Below, one piece after another: positions 16,336-26,925 of a stretch of 64,000 nt of DNA. The notes beneath the pieces are model-generated. The model did no database searches. It was not told the origin of the DNA and saw nothing but the letters and a program-made list of their open reading frames with translations. A program made the translations under genes and the position numbers. The stretch comes from RYN-230 sp963814645 (lineage in GTDB: Bacteria; Actinomycetota; Actinomycetes; Streptosporangiales; Streptosporangiaceae): assembly GCA_963814645.1 (NCBI GenBank), contig CAWFDX010000004.1, forward strand, positions 1,798,001 through 1,862,000, written 5' to 3'. How positions within the stretch are numbered: the stretch's first letter is position 1; every line of letters begins with the position of its first letter.

Positions 16336-17012
16336 GTGAACTACAAGCGGTCTTGTTCGACATGGACGGGTTGCTGGTGGACTCCGAGCCGCTGTGGTTC
16401 GAGGTGGAGGCGGCCATCATGGCCCGGATGGGCAGCCCGTGGGGGCCAGCCGACCAGGAACACCTGATCGGCGGGTCGCTGCCCCGGTCCACCGCCTATA
16501 TGCAGCGCAAGGCGGTGACACCGGTGGCCCAGGAGCTCATCGCCCGGTGGCTGGTCCAGGGCATGGCCGAGCTGGTCCGGGAGCGGGGCGTGCAGCTGAT
16601 GCCCGGCGCGGCCGGCCTGCTGGCCGAGATCGACGCGGCCGGGATCCCGTTCGCCCTGGTCACCTCCGCCGAGCGGGAGATCATGGAGGCCACCCTGGCG
16701 GTGATCGGCGTCGAGTTTCCGGCCACCGTGTGCGCGGCCGACGTGACCAGGAAGAAGCCCGATCCGGAGCCGTACCTGCGGGCCGCCGCGCTGCTCGGCG
16801 CGGCGCCCGAGCGGTGCGTGGCGCTGGAGGACTCGCCTACCGGGCTGGCCGCCGCGCACGCGGCCGGGTGTGCGGTCATCGCGGTGCCCAGCGTGCCACC
16901 GCCGCCCGGCCTGGCCCGGCTGATCGTGCCGTCACTGCGGGTAATCGGCCTGGCCACGCTGCATGAGGTCGTGGCTGGCCAGGGCCGGGAGCCCATGACG
17001 GCCACGTCGTAA
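16332..17012 (+). CDS. HAD family hydrolase, beta-phosphoglucomutase-like
   Basis: A 226-residue haloacid dehalogenase superfamily phosphatase, subclass IA. Motif I is LFDMDGLLVDSE (nucleophile Asp near residue 10), motif II is the Thr/Ser in LVTSAER, motif III the Lys in RKKPDPEPYL, and motif IV ALEDSPTGLAAAHAAG. A helical cap lies between residues 17 and 85. The substrate is probably a small sugar phosphate, but this is not decided by sequence. ATGA overlap with the metH stop shows coupling. Confidence 0.88.
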   Translation: MSELQAVLFDMDGLLVDSEPLWFEVEAAIMARMGSPWGPADQEHLIGGSLPRSTAYMQRKAVTPVAQELIARWLVQGMAELVRERGVQLMPGAAGLLAEIDAAGIPFALVTSAEREIMEATLAVIGVEFPATVCAADVTRKKPDPEPYLRAAALLGAAPERCVALEDSPTGLAAAHAAGCAVIAVPSVPPPPGLARLIVPSLRVIGLATLHEVVAGQGREPMTATS

Positions 17013-17067
17013 TTCGGTCACAAATCAGGTACGACCGCCGTTTAGGTCTGGCGTCACGCTAGGCAAA

Positions 17068-17082
17068 CGGGAGATCCTCCCG
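17068..17082 (+). promoter_or_regulatory. small inverted repeat upstream of the ABC operon
   Basis: CGGGAG, 3-nt spacer, CTCCCG. It lies 55 bp upstream of the first permease gene in a 125-bp gap that should contain the operon promoter. Operator or attenuator; no further support. Confidence 0.3.
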
Positions 17083-17137
17083 ATAGTAGGCCTTGTGGCC
17101 AGGAATTTTACCGTTACCCGCATCGGAGTTTGCCCTG

Positions 17138-18130
17138 ATGGCTGCACCACTGGATGTCTCTCCAGGTGGCGAACTTGCTACCCAGGGGACATTCACCGAG
17201 GTCGGCGGGAAGGTTATCGAGGGCCGCTCACCCGGCCAGATCGCCTGGATGCGGCTGAAACGTGACAAGGTGGCGATGGCCGGCGGGATCATCGTGATCT
17301 TCCTGATCCTGGTCGCGATCTTCGGGCCGTTCCTGGTGCAGAACCCGGATATCTACCACACGAACCTGATCAACCCGACGTTCAGCCGGCCGAACGGGCC
17401 GTTCGGCGGGATCAGCCTGGCTCACCCGTTCGGCGTCGAGCCGGTGACCGGCCGGGACGTGCTCAGCCGGGTGGTCAACGGGGCCCGGGTGTCGCTGCTG
17501 ATCGCGTTCCTGGCCACCGCGCTGGCGGTGGTCATCGGCGTGGTGATGGGCATCATCGCGGGCTACTTCGGCGGCTGGGTTGACGCGGTCATCGCCCGCT
17601 CGATGGACGTGTTCCTGGCCTTCCCGCTGCTGGTGTTCGCGATCGCGCTGGTCGGCGTCATCCCGTCGTCGGCGTTCGGCCTGTCCGGGAACTCGCTGCG
17701 GATCGGCCTGCTGGTGTTCGTCATCGGCTTCTTCGCCTGGCCGTACATGGGCCGGATCATCCGCGGCCAGACGCTGTCGCTGCGCGAGCGGGAGTTCGTT
17801 GACGCGGCACGCAGCATGGGCGCGCGCGGGCCATACATCCTGTTCCGCGAGCTCCTGCCCAACCTGGTCGCGCCGATCCTGGTCTACTCCACGCTGCTGA
17901 TCCCGACCAACATCCTGTTCGAGGCGGCGCTGTCCTACCTCGGGGTGGGCATCATCCCGCCGCAGCCGAGCTGGGGCAACATGCTGTCCGAGGCGGTCAG
18001 CAACGGCTTCTACTCGATCGACCCGATGTTCATGATCATTCCTGGCCTGGCCATCTTCATCACGGTGATGGCCTTCAACCTGTTCGGCGACGGACTGCGG
18101 GACGCCCTGGATCCACGGGGGACCCGGTGA
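17138..18130 (+). CDS. oligopeptide ABC transporter permease, DppC/OppC type
   Basis: A 330-residue inner-membrane permease. After a cytoplasmic N-terminus (to about residue 40) it has six predicted membrane segments, the first being GGIIVIFLILVAIFGPFLV (19 residues). The EAA loop of binding-protein-dependent permeases is visible as EREFVDAARSMGARGPYILFRELLPN, key residues E..DAA...GA, which contacts the ATPases. ATG 17138 has GGAG at 17125-17128. The gene opens a five-gene unit in the unusual order C, binding protein, B, D, F. Confidence 0.9.
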   Translation: MAAPLDVSPGGELATQGTFTEVGGKVIEGRSPGQIAWMRLKRDKVAMAGGIIVIFLILVAIFGPFLVQNPDIYHTNLINPTFSRPNGPFGGISLAHPFGVEPVTGRDVLSRVVNGARVSLLIAFLATALAVVIGVVMGIIAGYFGGWVDAVIARSMDVFLAFPLLVFAIALVGVIPSSAFGLSGNSLRIGLLVFVIGFFAWPYMGRIIRGQTLSLREREFVDAARSMGARGPYILFRELLPNLVAPILVYSTLLIPTNILFEAALSYLGVGIIPPQPSWGNMLSEAVSNGFYSIDPMFMIIPGLAIFITVMAFNLFGDGLRDALDPRGTR

Positions 18131-18185
18131 TGGTCAGGCCACCCAGGTTTCGCATAACGAATCACGACAGGAGGCGTTTCATCCC

Positions 18186-19955
18186 ATGAGGAGACGCAGG
18201 GCCATAGCGCTGCCCGCATTGGCTGCGGCCGCCGCGCTCGCGCTGGCCGCGTGTGGCAGCAGCGGGGGCAGCAGCAGCGGAAGCTCGTCGTCAACGGCCG
18301 CCGGTTACAACGCCGCGGTCACCAAGGTGGTCAATCCGTCCAGCAAGAAGACCAGTGGGACCATCTATTTCGGCAACAGCAGCACGCCGGACTCGATGGA
18401 CCCGGGCAACACGTACTACGCCTACATGTGGAACTTCACCCGGCTGTACACCATGCCGCTGATGACCTACAAGTCCTGCCCGGGCAAGTGCGGCCTGCAG
18501 GTGGTACCGGACCTGGCCACTGGCCCGGGCGTGGTCAGTGACAACGGGCTGACCTGGACGTACCACATCCAGCCGGACGTCAAGTTCGAGGACGGCACCA
18601 CAGTCACCTCGCAGGACGTCAAGTACGCCATCGAGCGCACCTTCGACCGCGGGCTGTACCCGCTCGGCCCCGCCTACTTCACGTTCCTGCTGGCGCCGCA
18701 GACGCCCGCCTACCCCGGCCCGTACAAGGACCGGTCCAAGAACCTGATGGGCCTCAAGGCCGTCCAGACGCCGAACGCGACGACGATCGTGTTCCACCTG
18801 GCCCACCCGTTCGCGGACTTCAACTACGTGGCGGCGATCCCGCAGACCGCCCCGGTGCCACCGAACAAGGACACCGGTGCCAACTACCAGCTGCACCCGA
18901 TGTCCACCGGCCCGTACAAGTTCCAGAGCTACCAGCTGAACAAGCAGGTCACGCTGGTGCCGAATCCGTACTGGAAGCAGTCCACCGACCCGAACGCCAA
19001 GCAGCTGGTCAGCAAGATCGTCATGACCATGAACATGAACGCGAACGACATCGACAACCGGCTGCTGGCCGGTGACCTCAACGTCAACGCGGCGGGCACC
19101 GGCGTGCAGGCGGCGGCCCGGGCCAAGATCCTGTCCACGCCGTCGCTGAAGGCCTCGTCCGATGACCCGCTGGCCGGGTTCACCTGGTTCGCCGCGCTCA
19201 ACACCACGCTGGCGCCGCTGAACAACGTGCACTGCCGGATGGCGATCGAGTACGCGGCCAGCAAGACCAACTACGTGGACGCGTACGGTGGGCCGGTGGC
19301 CGGCGGGGCCATCGCGACCTCGGTGACGCCGCCCAACGTGGTCGGCCACAAGTCGTTCGACCTCTACGACGCGACCAGCAAGCCCGGCGGTGACGTAGCG
19401 GCGGCCAAGGAGCAGCTCAAGCTGTGCGGGCACCCGAACGGGTTCACCACCGGGATCACCTACCGCAGCGACCGGCCCAAGGAGACCGCGGCCGCGCAAG
19501 GGCTGCAGGCCTCGCTGGCCACGGTCGGCATCAAGACCACGCTGCACGGCTTCCCGACCGGGACCTACGACAGCAACTTCGCCGGGGTGCCCAAGTACGA
19601 GGCCCAGCACGACATTGGCATCTCGTTCTACGGCTGGGAGGCGGACTGGCCGGACGGCTGGGGCTTCTTCTACTACATCGTGGACGGCAAGGCCATCAGC
19701 CCGGCTGGCAACACAAACCTGGCCCAGCTCAACGACCCGAAGGTGAACAGCCTGCTGAACAAGATGGCCCTCGCCACCAACGATGCCACCCGCAACGCCT
19801 ACACCAGCCAGATCGACATGCAGGTGATGAAGGACGCGGCCATCCTCCCGGGCGTGTGGGCCAAGTCGCTGCTTTACCGCAGCCCGGCCTTGACCAACGT
19901 CTATGTCCAGTCCTACTACGGGATGTACAACTACGCCGTACTCGGCCTGAAGTAG
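18186..19955 (+). CDS. extracellular solute-binding lipoprotein, family 5
   Basis: A 589-residue peptide/nickel-type substrate-binding protein anchored as a lipoprotein. The signal peptide MRRRRAIALPALAAAAALAL ends in the lipobox LAAC with Cys at about residue 23, followed by a Gly/Ser linker. The SBP_bac_5 fold spans about residues 60-580 (YFGNSSTPDSMDPGN, LATGPGVVSDNGLTWTYHI, VKFEDGTTVTSQDVKYAIE in separate blocks). The ligand is probably an oligopeptide, though sugars and metals are possible in this family. ATG 18186 has AGGAGG about 10 nt upstream. Confidence 0.92.
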   Translation: MRRRRAIALPALAAAAALALAACGSSGGSSSGSSSSTAAGYNAAVTKVVNPSSKKTSGTIYFGNSSTPDSMDPGNTYYAYMWNFTRLYTMPLMTYKSCPGKCGLQVVPDLATGPGVVSDNGLTWTYHIQPDVKFEDGTTVTSQDVKYAIERTFDRGLYPLGPAYFTFLLAPQTPAYPGPYKDRSKNLMGLKAVQTPNATTIVFHLAHPFADFNYVAAIPQTAPVPPNKDTGANYQLHPMSTGPYKFQSYQLNKQVTLVPNPYWKQSTDPNAKQLVSKIVMTMNMNANDIDNRLLAGDLNVNAAGTGVQAAARAKILSTPSLKASSDDPLAGFTWFAALNTTLAPLNNVHCRMAIEYAASKTNYVDAYGGPVAGGAIATSVTPPNVVGHKSFDLYDATSKPGGDVAAAKEQLKLCGHPNGFTTGITYRSDRPKETAAAQGLQASLATVGIKTTLHGFPTGTYDSNFAGVPKYEAQHDIGISFYGWEADWPDGWGFFYYIVDGKAISPAGNTNLAQLNDPKVNSLLNKMALATNDATRNAYTSQIDMQVMKDAAILPGVWAKSLLYRSPALTNVYVQSYYGMYNYAVLGLK

Positions 19956-19979
19956 CAGCAAGAAAGTGAGGAGGCTGGT

Positions 19980-20014
19980 GCCCGGCCCGGCCGTCAGGCA
20001 GCGCCGGGCCGGGC
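19980..20014 (+). promoter_or_regulatory. intra-operon hairpin after the binding-protein gene
   Basis: Perfect 12-bp inverted repeat, GCCCGGCCCGGC at 19980-19991 and its complement at 20003-20014, loop 11 nt. Placed between the binding-protein and permease genes, it resembles the partial terminators or mRNA-stabilising hairpins that make the binding protein more abundant than the membrane parts. Confidence 0.6.
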
Positions 20015-20030
20015 GCCAGCGCCACGCACC

Positions 20031-21038
20031 GTGATCACATTCATCGTCCGGCGGCTGATCGCCACCGTGTTCCTGCTGATCGTGGTCAGCATGATCACGT
20101 TTGCGATCTTCTTCCTGATCCCCCGGCTGGCCGGGCAGAACACCTACCAGCTGGCCACCGAATACGTGGGCCGGAACCCGACCCGGTCGGCCGTGCTCCA
20201 GCTCGAGGCCAAGCTCGGCCTGGACCACCCGATCTGGGTGCAGTACTGGAACTTCCTCAAGGGCATCGTGGTCGGCGCGCACTACAACAGCGGCACCAGC
20301 ACCACCTACTGCCCGCCGCCGTGCTTCGGCTACTCGTTCCGGACGATGCAGCCGGTCTGGCCGCAGATGGTCAGCGACCTGCCGGTGACCCTCTCGCTGG
20401 CCATCGGCGCAGCGGTGCTCTGGCTGGTGGGCGGCGTGGCCGTCGGGATCATCTCGGCGCTCAAGCGGGGCACGCTGTTCGACCGGTTCTCGATGGGGAT
20501 CGCGCTGGCCGGCGTGTCGCTGCCAATCTTCTTCACCGGGCTGATCTCGCTGGAGCTGTTCAGCTACAAGTGGCCCATCTTCCCCAACGTGACGTACGTG
20601 TCCCTCACCACGAACCCGTTCCTGTGGGCGCGCAACCTGGTCCTGCCGTGGATCTGCCTGGCCTTCCTGTACGCCGCGCTGTACGCCCGGCTGACCCGGG
20701 CGGGCATGCTGGAGACGATGAACGAGGACTATATCCGCACTGCCCGGGCCAAGGGCCTGCCGGAGCGGACCGTGATCTTCAAGCACGGGCTGCGCGCCGC
20801 GCTGACCCCGATCGTGACCATCTTCGGCATGGACCTGGGCCTGCTGCTCGGCGGCGCGATCATCACCGAGTACACGTTCTCGCTGCACGGGCTGGGCCTG
20901 TTCACCATCCTGGCCATCGACAACCAGGATCTGCCGGAGATCCTGGGCGTAACCATGCTCGCGGCCTTCTTCATCGTGATCGCCAACCTGGTGGTGGACG
21001 TGCTGTACGCCGTGGTCGACCCGAGAGTGAGGCACTGA
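20031..21038 (+). CDS. oligopeptide ABC transporter permease, DppB/OppB type
   Basis: A 335-residue permease with six predicted membrane segments, starting MITFIVRRLIATVFLLIVV. The EAA-type loop is MNEDYIRTARAKGLPERTVI, and the C-terminal GGAIITEYTFSLHGLG is typical of OppB. An extra loop of about 15 residues containing TTYCPPPCFGYS (two Cys, near 100) lies before segment 2, longer than in E. coli. GTG 20031 lacks a clear ribosome site and sits just after a stable hairpin, so expression may be lower than that of the binding protein. Overlaps the next start by 1 bp (TGATG). Confidence 0.9.
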   Translation: MITFIVRRLIATVFLLIVVSMITFAIFFLIPRLAGQNTYQLATEYVGRNPTRSAVLQLEAKLGLDHPIWVQYWNFLKGIVVGAHYNSGTSTTYCPPPCFGYSFRTMQPVWPQMVSDLPVTLSLAIGAAVLWLVGGVAVGIISALKRGTLFDRFSMGIALAGVSLPIFFTGLISLELFSYKWPIFPNVTYVSLTTNPFLWARNLVLPWICLAFLYAALYARLTRAGMLETMNEDYIRTARAKGLPERTVIFKHGLRAALTPIVTIFGMDLGLLLGGAIITEYTFSLHGLGLFTILAIDNQDLPEILGVTMLAAFFIVIANLVVDVLYAVVDPRVRH

Positions 21039-22092
21039 TGGCCGATGCCCTGCTCGAGGTGAGCGATCTGCACGTCCAGTTCCCGACGGACGATGGCCTG
21101 GTCCGCGCGGTGGACGGCATCTCGTTCACCCTGGAACGCGGCCGCACGCTGGGCATCGTGGGTGAGTCTGGCTCCGGCAAGAGCGTCACCAGCCTGAGCA
21201 TCATGGGCCTGCACCAGGGCACCCGCGCGCAGATCAGCGGGCACATCAAGCTGGACGGCGAGGAACTGGTCGGCGCCCCGGCGCCCCGGGTCCGCGAGCT
21301 GCGCGGCAGCAAGATGGCGATGATCTTCCAGGACCCGCTGTCCGCGCTGCACCCCTACTACACCGTGGGCGCACAGATCGCCGAGGCCTACCTGGTGCAC
21401 AACAAGGTCAGCAAGCAGGTGGCCCGCAAGCACGCCATCGACATGCTGGGCCGGGTGGGCATCCCGCAGCCGGCCACCCGGGCGGACGACTACCCGCACC
21501 AGTTCTCCGGCGGCATGCGGCAGCGTGCGATGATCGCCATGGCGCTGAGCTGCGACCCGGAGCTGCTCATCGCCGACGAGCCGACCACCGCGCTCGACGT
21601 CACCGTGCAGGCGCAGATCCTGGACCTGATCTGGGACATGCAGCGCGAGTACCAGTCGGCGGTCATCATCATCACCCACGACCTCGGCGTGGTGGCCGAG
21701 CTGTCCGACGACATCCTGGTCATGTACGCGGGCCGGATGGCCGAGTACGGCAGCGCCGAGGACATCTTCGACGACCCCGGCCACCCGTACACCTGGGGTC
21801 TGCTCGCGTCCATGCCCCGGATCGACGAAGCGCGCCTGGACCGGCTCATCCCCATCAAGGGCACTCCGCCGAGCCTGATCAACGTGCCATCGGGCTGCGC
21901 GTTCCACCCGCGGTGCCGGTACGCCGGGTTCACCGACGGGCGCAGTCAGGCCGAGGTGCCGGCGCCGCGTCAGGTGAGCGCTGGGCACCTGGTGGCCTGT
22001 CACCTGACCGGGGATCAGCGCCGGAACTTCCGGACCGAGCTGGATCTCGAGGAAACCGAAGCGTCCGCCGCCCGGCTGACCCAGGAGGAACG

Positions 22093-22096
<4 letters not shown>
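21038..22096 (+). CDS. oligopeptide ABC transporter ATPase, DppD/OppD type
   Basis: A 352-residue ATPase. Walker A GESGSGKS is at residues 42-49, the signature FSGGMRQRAMIAMALSC, Walker B ELLIADEPTTALDVTVQ, and the H-loop IIITHDLGVVAELSD. The C-terminal oligopeptide-transporter extension is present up to GTPPSLINVPSGCAFHPRC. One Cys of the usual cluster is replaced, since the segment reads RCRYAGF. It forms a heterodimer with the next gene product. Confidence 0.93.
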
Positions 22097-23199
<1,103 letters not shown>

Positions 23200-23277
23200 A
23201 TCCTCAGCCTTCGCCGCGCAAGGCACTCCCCGGCGTATGCGACGATGGAGACAGGAACGCTGCCGAGGGGAGCGGCC

Positions 23278-23763
23278 ATGTCAACCTACAACTCCATCTC
23301 CTGGCTTCCGCTGGCCGGCGGGCTGACCATACTCGGGCTCATCCTCAGCTGGGTGGCCTGGCGGCGCCGCGGGTTCGCGGCGGGCCTGCGCGGCGTGGCC
23401 TGGTCACTGCTCCCGCTGGCCGCCTACCTGACCGGCGCGATCAAGATGCTGTGGCAGATGGGCGCGGCCATCGGTGACTTCGCCTCGTCGTTCGTGTTCT
23501 CACCACGGGTCTGGGCGGGCGTCATCGTGGCCGGCGCCGCGGGCGTGCTGTTCGCCGTGTCCGGCGGGCTGCGCCGGGCCCGCCGGGGCCGGTCCGGCGG
23601 CGCATCCGAGCAGAAGCAGCAGCCCAGTCAGCCCGGGCAGCCCAGCCAGCCGACCAAGGCGCTCAAGCCGGCCAGCAAGCCACCCAGCAAGAAGAGCGCG
23701 GCCGCCGACGACGACGGCCTGGGCGACGCCGCCGAGGTGCTGCGCCGGATGGGTATCCGCTGA
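23278..23763 (+). CDS. small membrane protein of unknown function
   Basis: A 161-residue protein I do not recognise beyond being common in actinomycetes. Three hydrophobic segments are seen (about residues 9-27, 37-57 and 80-100) with Arg-rich loops. Then comes a Pro/Gln/Lys/Ser-rich linker (about 110-140) with QPSQPGQPSQP repeats, and an acidic end DDDGLGDAAEVLRRMGIR. The tail helix may be an interaction motif. ATG 23278 is preceded by GAGGGGAG. It lies after the transporter operon, probably with its own promoter, and its end is 6 bp from the convergent nuclease gene. Confidence 0.65.
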   Translation: MSTYNSISWLPLAGGLTILGLILSWVAWRRRGFAAGLRGVAWSLLPLAAYLTGAIKMLWQMGAAIGDFASSFVFSPRVWAGVIVAGAAGVLFAVSGGLRRARRGRSGGASEQKQQPSQPGQPSQPTKALKPASKPPSKKSAAADDDGLGDAAEVLRRMGIR

Positions 23764-23769
23764 CCGGCG

Positions 23770-24657
<888 letters not shown>

Positions 24658-24663
24658 GTCTGG

Positions 24664-24669
24664 AGGTTA
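24664..24669 (-). promoter_or_regulatory. -10 box, leaderless RecB-family gene
   Basis: TAACCT followed by 6 nt and ATG at 24657. Confidence 0.45.
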
Positions 24670-24733
24670 GGGCAAACGTCTGACAGTTGCGCACCCGGCG
24701 CGCCGGGCGCGCAAACCGACGCCAGCCAGCGCG

Positions 24734-24739
24734 TAGCAT
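24734..24739 (+). promoter_or_regulatory. -10 box, leaderless M50 protease gene
   Basis: TAGCAT followed by 6 nt and GTG at 24746. Confidence 0.45.
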
Positions 24740-24745
24740 CAACCT

Positions 24746-25885
24746 GTGGCAGGTACACCGTCGGATAGGCCGCCGCCCCCGGGGCCCAGTCCGGGCGTGC
24801 GGATCGCACGGCCGTTCGGCATCCCGGTGTACGTCTCGCCGTACTGGTTCCTGATCGCCGCGGTATTCGTGCTGCTCTACGCGAACAGCGCCGCGCTGGC
24901 CGGGTCCAGCGGGGTGCGCTACGTGGTGGCCACGGCGTTCGTGGTGCTGCTGTGGGTGTCCGTGCTGGTGCACGAGCTGAGCCACTCACTGGTCGCCCGG
25001 GGCTTCGGGCTGCCGGTCCGCCGCATCACGCTCTACCCGCTGGGCGGCTACTCCGAGATCGAGCAGGAGCCGCCCACCCCCGGCAAGGAACTCCTGGTCT
25101 CGGCGGCCGGCCCGGTGCTTTCGCTGGCCCTGGCGGGCGGCGGCTACGTGCTCATCGAAGCGGTCAACCCGCACGGCCTGTCCGGCCTGCTGATCTATCA
25201 GCTGGTCTGGGCCAACCTGCTGGTCGGCATCTTCAACCTGCTGCCCGGGCTGCCGCTGGACGGCGGCCGGATGCTCCGCGCCGGGGTGTGGAAGCTGACC
25301 GGCAAGCCGGCCACGGCCACCGTCGCCGCCGCCTGGTCGGGCCGCCTGCTCGCGATCGCGGTCCTGGTCGTGCCGCCCACCCTGCTGGCGCTGGACGGCT
25401 ACCAGGTGCAGATCTTCGATGTCGTCTGGTTCGGGCTCATCGCCGCGTTCATGTGGACCGGGGCCACCCAGTCGCTGCGCGCCACCCGGGTCAGGCAGCG
25501 GCTGCCCGCGCTGCAGGCCCGGACGCTGGCCCGGCGGGCCATCCCGATCCCGGCCACGCTGCCGCTGGCCGAGGCGATCCGCCGGGCCGACGCGGCCGGG
25601 GCCCGCGCGGTGGTCATCGTCGACCACGATGACAAGCCGATCGCGATCGTGAACGAGAGCGCGGTGATGGCCACCCCGCCGCAGCGCCGGCCGTGGATCG
25701 ACGCCGGCTCGCTGGCCCGGACCATCGACCCGGGCATGATCCTGCCCGCCGACCTGTCCGGGATGGCCCTGCTCGACGCCGTCCGCCGGTCCCCGGCCAC
25801 CGAGTACCTGCTGGTCGAGCCGTCCGGCCAGGTCTACGGCGTCCTGGCCGCGAGCGACCTGGACCACGCGTTCGCCGGCGTGTAA
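24746..25885 (+). CDS. site-2 protease family (M50) with CBS domains
   Basis: A 379-residue intramembrane metalloprotease homologous to mycobacterial Rv2625c and archaeal S2P-CBS proteins. The zinc motif HELSH is at about residues 76-80 and the third ligand in LPLDGGRM near 172. At least five membrane segments cover residues 30-245. Residues about 260-379 form a pair of CBS-like modules (AEAIRRADAAGARAVVIVD, ended by YGVLAASDLDHAF), which usually sense adenosine nucleotides. Substrates are unknown; anti-sigma factor cleavage is the general role. GTG 24746 is leaderless. Confidence 0.9.
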   Translation: MAGTPSDRPPPPGPSPGVRIARPFGIPVYVSPYWFLIAAVFVLLYANSAALAGSSGVRYVVATAFVVLLWVSVLVHELSHSLVARGFGLPVRRITLYPLGGYSEIEQEPPTPGKELLVSAAGPVLSLALAGGGYVLIEAVNPHGLSGLLIYQLVWANLLVGIFNLLPGLPLDGGRMLRAGVWKLTGKPATATVAAAWSGRLLAIAVLVVPPTLLALDGYQVQIFDVVWFGLIAAFMWTGATQSLRATRVRQRLPALQARTLARRAIPIPATLPLAEAIRRADAAGARAVVIVDHDDKPIAIVNESAVMATPPQRRPWIDAGSLARTIDPGMILPADLSGMALLDAVRRSPATEYLLVEPSGQVYGVLAASDLDHAFAGV

Positions 25886-25905
25886 CGTGCGCGCCGCGGC
25901 ACCGC

Positions 25906-25911
25906 TACCCT
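25906..25911 (+). promoter_or_regulatory. -10 box, leaderless trmI
   Basis: TACCCT followed by 7 nt and GTG at 25919. Confidence 0.4.
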
Positions 25912-25918
25912 GGCGGGC

Positions 25919-26836
25919 GTGATCCGTCAGCGCACTGGCCCGTTCGCCCCGGGAGACCAGGTTCAGCTCACCGACCCCAAGGGCCGCAAGCACCTGCTGG
26001 TGCTGCAGCCGGGCCGGGTCTTCCACACGCACCGCGGCGGGGTGGCGCACGACGAGCTGATCGGCGCGCCGGAGGGCAGCGTGGTGAAGTCCTCGGGCGG
26101 CACCGAGTACGTGGCGCTACGGCCGCTGCTGGCCGATTTCACGCTGTCCATGTCGCGCGGCGCGGCGGTGGTCTACCCCAAGGACGCGGCCCAGATCGTG
26201 GCCCAGGCAGACATTTTCCCCGGCGCCCGGGTGCTGGAGGCGGGCGCGGGCTCCGGCGCGCTGTCCTGCTGGCTGCTCCGCGCCATCGGCCCGGACGGGC
26301 AGCTGGTCTCCTACGAGCGCCGGGCCGACTTCGCCGAGATCGCCCGGGACAACGTGACCCGCTTCTTCGGCGGCCCGCACCCGGCCTGGCAGCTCCGGGT
26401 GGGCGACCTGGCCGAGCTGTTTCCGCTGCCCAGCGAGGCCGGATCCGAAACTGGTGGCCAGCCGGATGGTGCGGCTGGTCCGCAACCGGATAGTTTCGAC
26501 CGGATGGTACTGGACATGCTGGCGCCATGGGAGTTCGCTCCGCTGGCCGCGGCCGCGCTGATCCCCGGCGGCGTGCTGTGCTGCTACGTGGCCACGACCA
26601 CCCAGCTGTCCAGGACCGTGGAATCGATCAGGGAGGTGGGCAGCTTCGACGAGCCGTCCGCCTGGGAGTCATCGGTCCGGGGCTGGCACGTTGAGGGGCT
26701 GGCGGTGCGGCCCGAGCACCGCATGGTGGGCCACACCGGGTTCCTCATCACGGCCCGCCGGCTGGCCTGGGGCGTGGCCGCCCCACCGCGGCGCCGACGG
26801 CCCGCCAAGGCTTCCCGAGGGGAGGCTGATCAGTGA
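25919..26836 (+). CDS. trmI: tRNA (adenine-58-N1)-methyltransferase
   Basis: A 305-residue TrmI that makes m1A58 in the T-loop of tRNAs with S-adenosylmethionine, homologous to mycobacterial Rv2118c. An N-terminal beta domain (GPFAPGDQVQLTDPKGRKHL, with DELIGAPEGS) precedes the Rossmann domain with the SAM-binding EAGAGSGALS at about residues 106-115, SYERR, and the catalytic-region motif LDMLAPWE (motif IV, normally LDxPxPW). The 20-residue basic tail PRRRRPAK is not conserved. GTG 25919 is leaderless. Lies directly upstream of arc, as in mycobacteria. Confidence 0.92.
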   Translation: MIRQRTGPFAPGDQVQLTDPKGRKHLLVLQPGRVFHTHRGGVAHDELIGAPEGSVVKSSGGTEYVALRPLLADFTLSMSRGAAVVYPKDAAQIVAQADIFPGARVLEAGAGSGALSCWLLRAIGPDGQLVSYERRADFAEIARDNVTRFFGGPHPAWQLRVGDLAELFPLPSEAGSETGGQPDGAAGPQPDSFDRMVLDMLAPWEFAPLAAAALIPGGVLCCYVATTTQLSRTVESIREVGSFDEPSAWESSVRGWHVEGLAVRPEHRMVGHTGFLITARRLAWGVAAPPRRRRPAKASRGEADQ

Positions 26837-26925
26837 GAATGTCAGCGGCAGGCGACACGAGGTTACGGCAGCGCCTCGGATAGGTAGGGTCTAAGTGAAG
26901 TCTGCTTCCGGAAGGGGGTGGGGGC

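Noticed and set aside
18291..21035. 914-codon open frame antisense to the binding-protein and permease genes
   Set aside because: His/Arg/Gly-rich nonsense without motif. The plus-strand genes are unambiguous.
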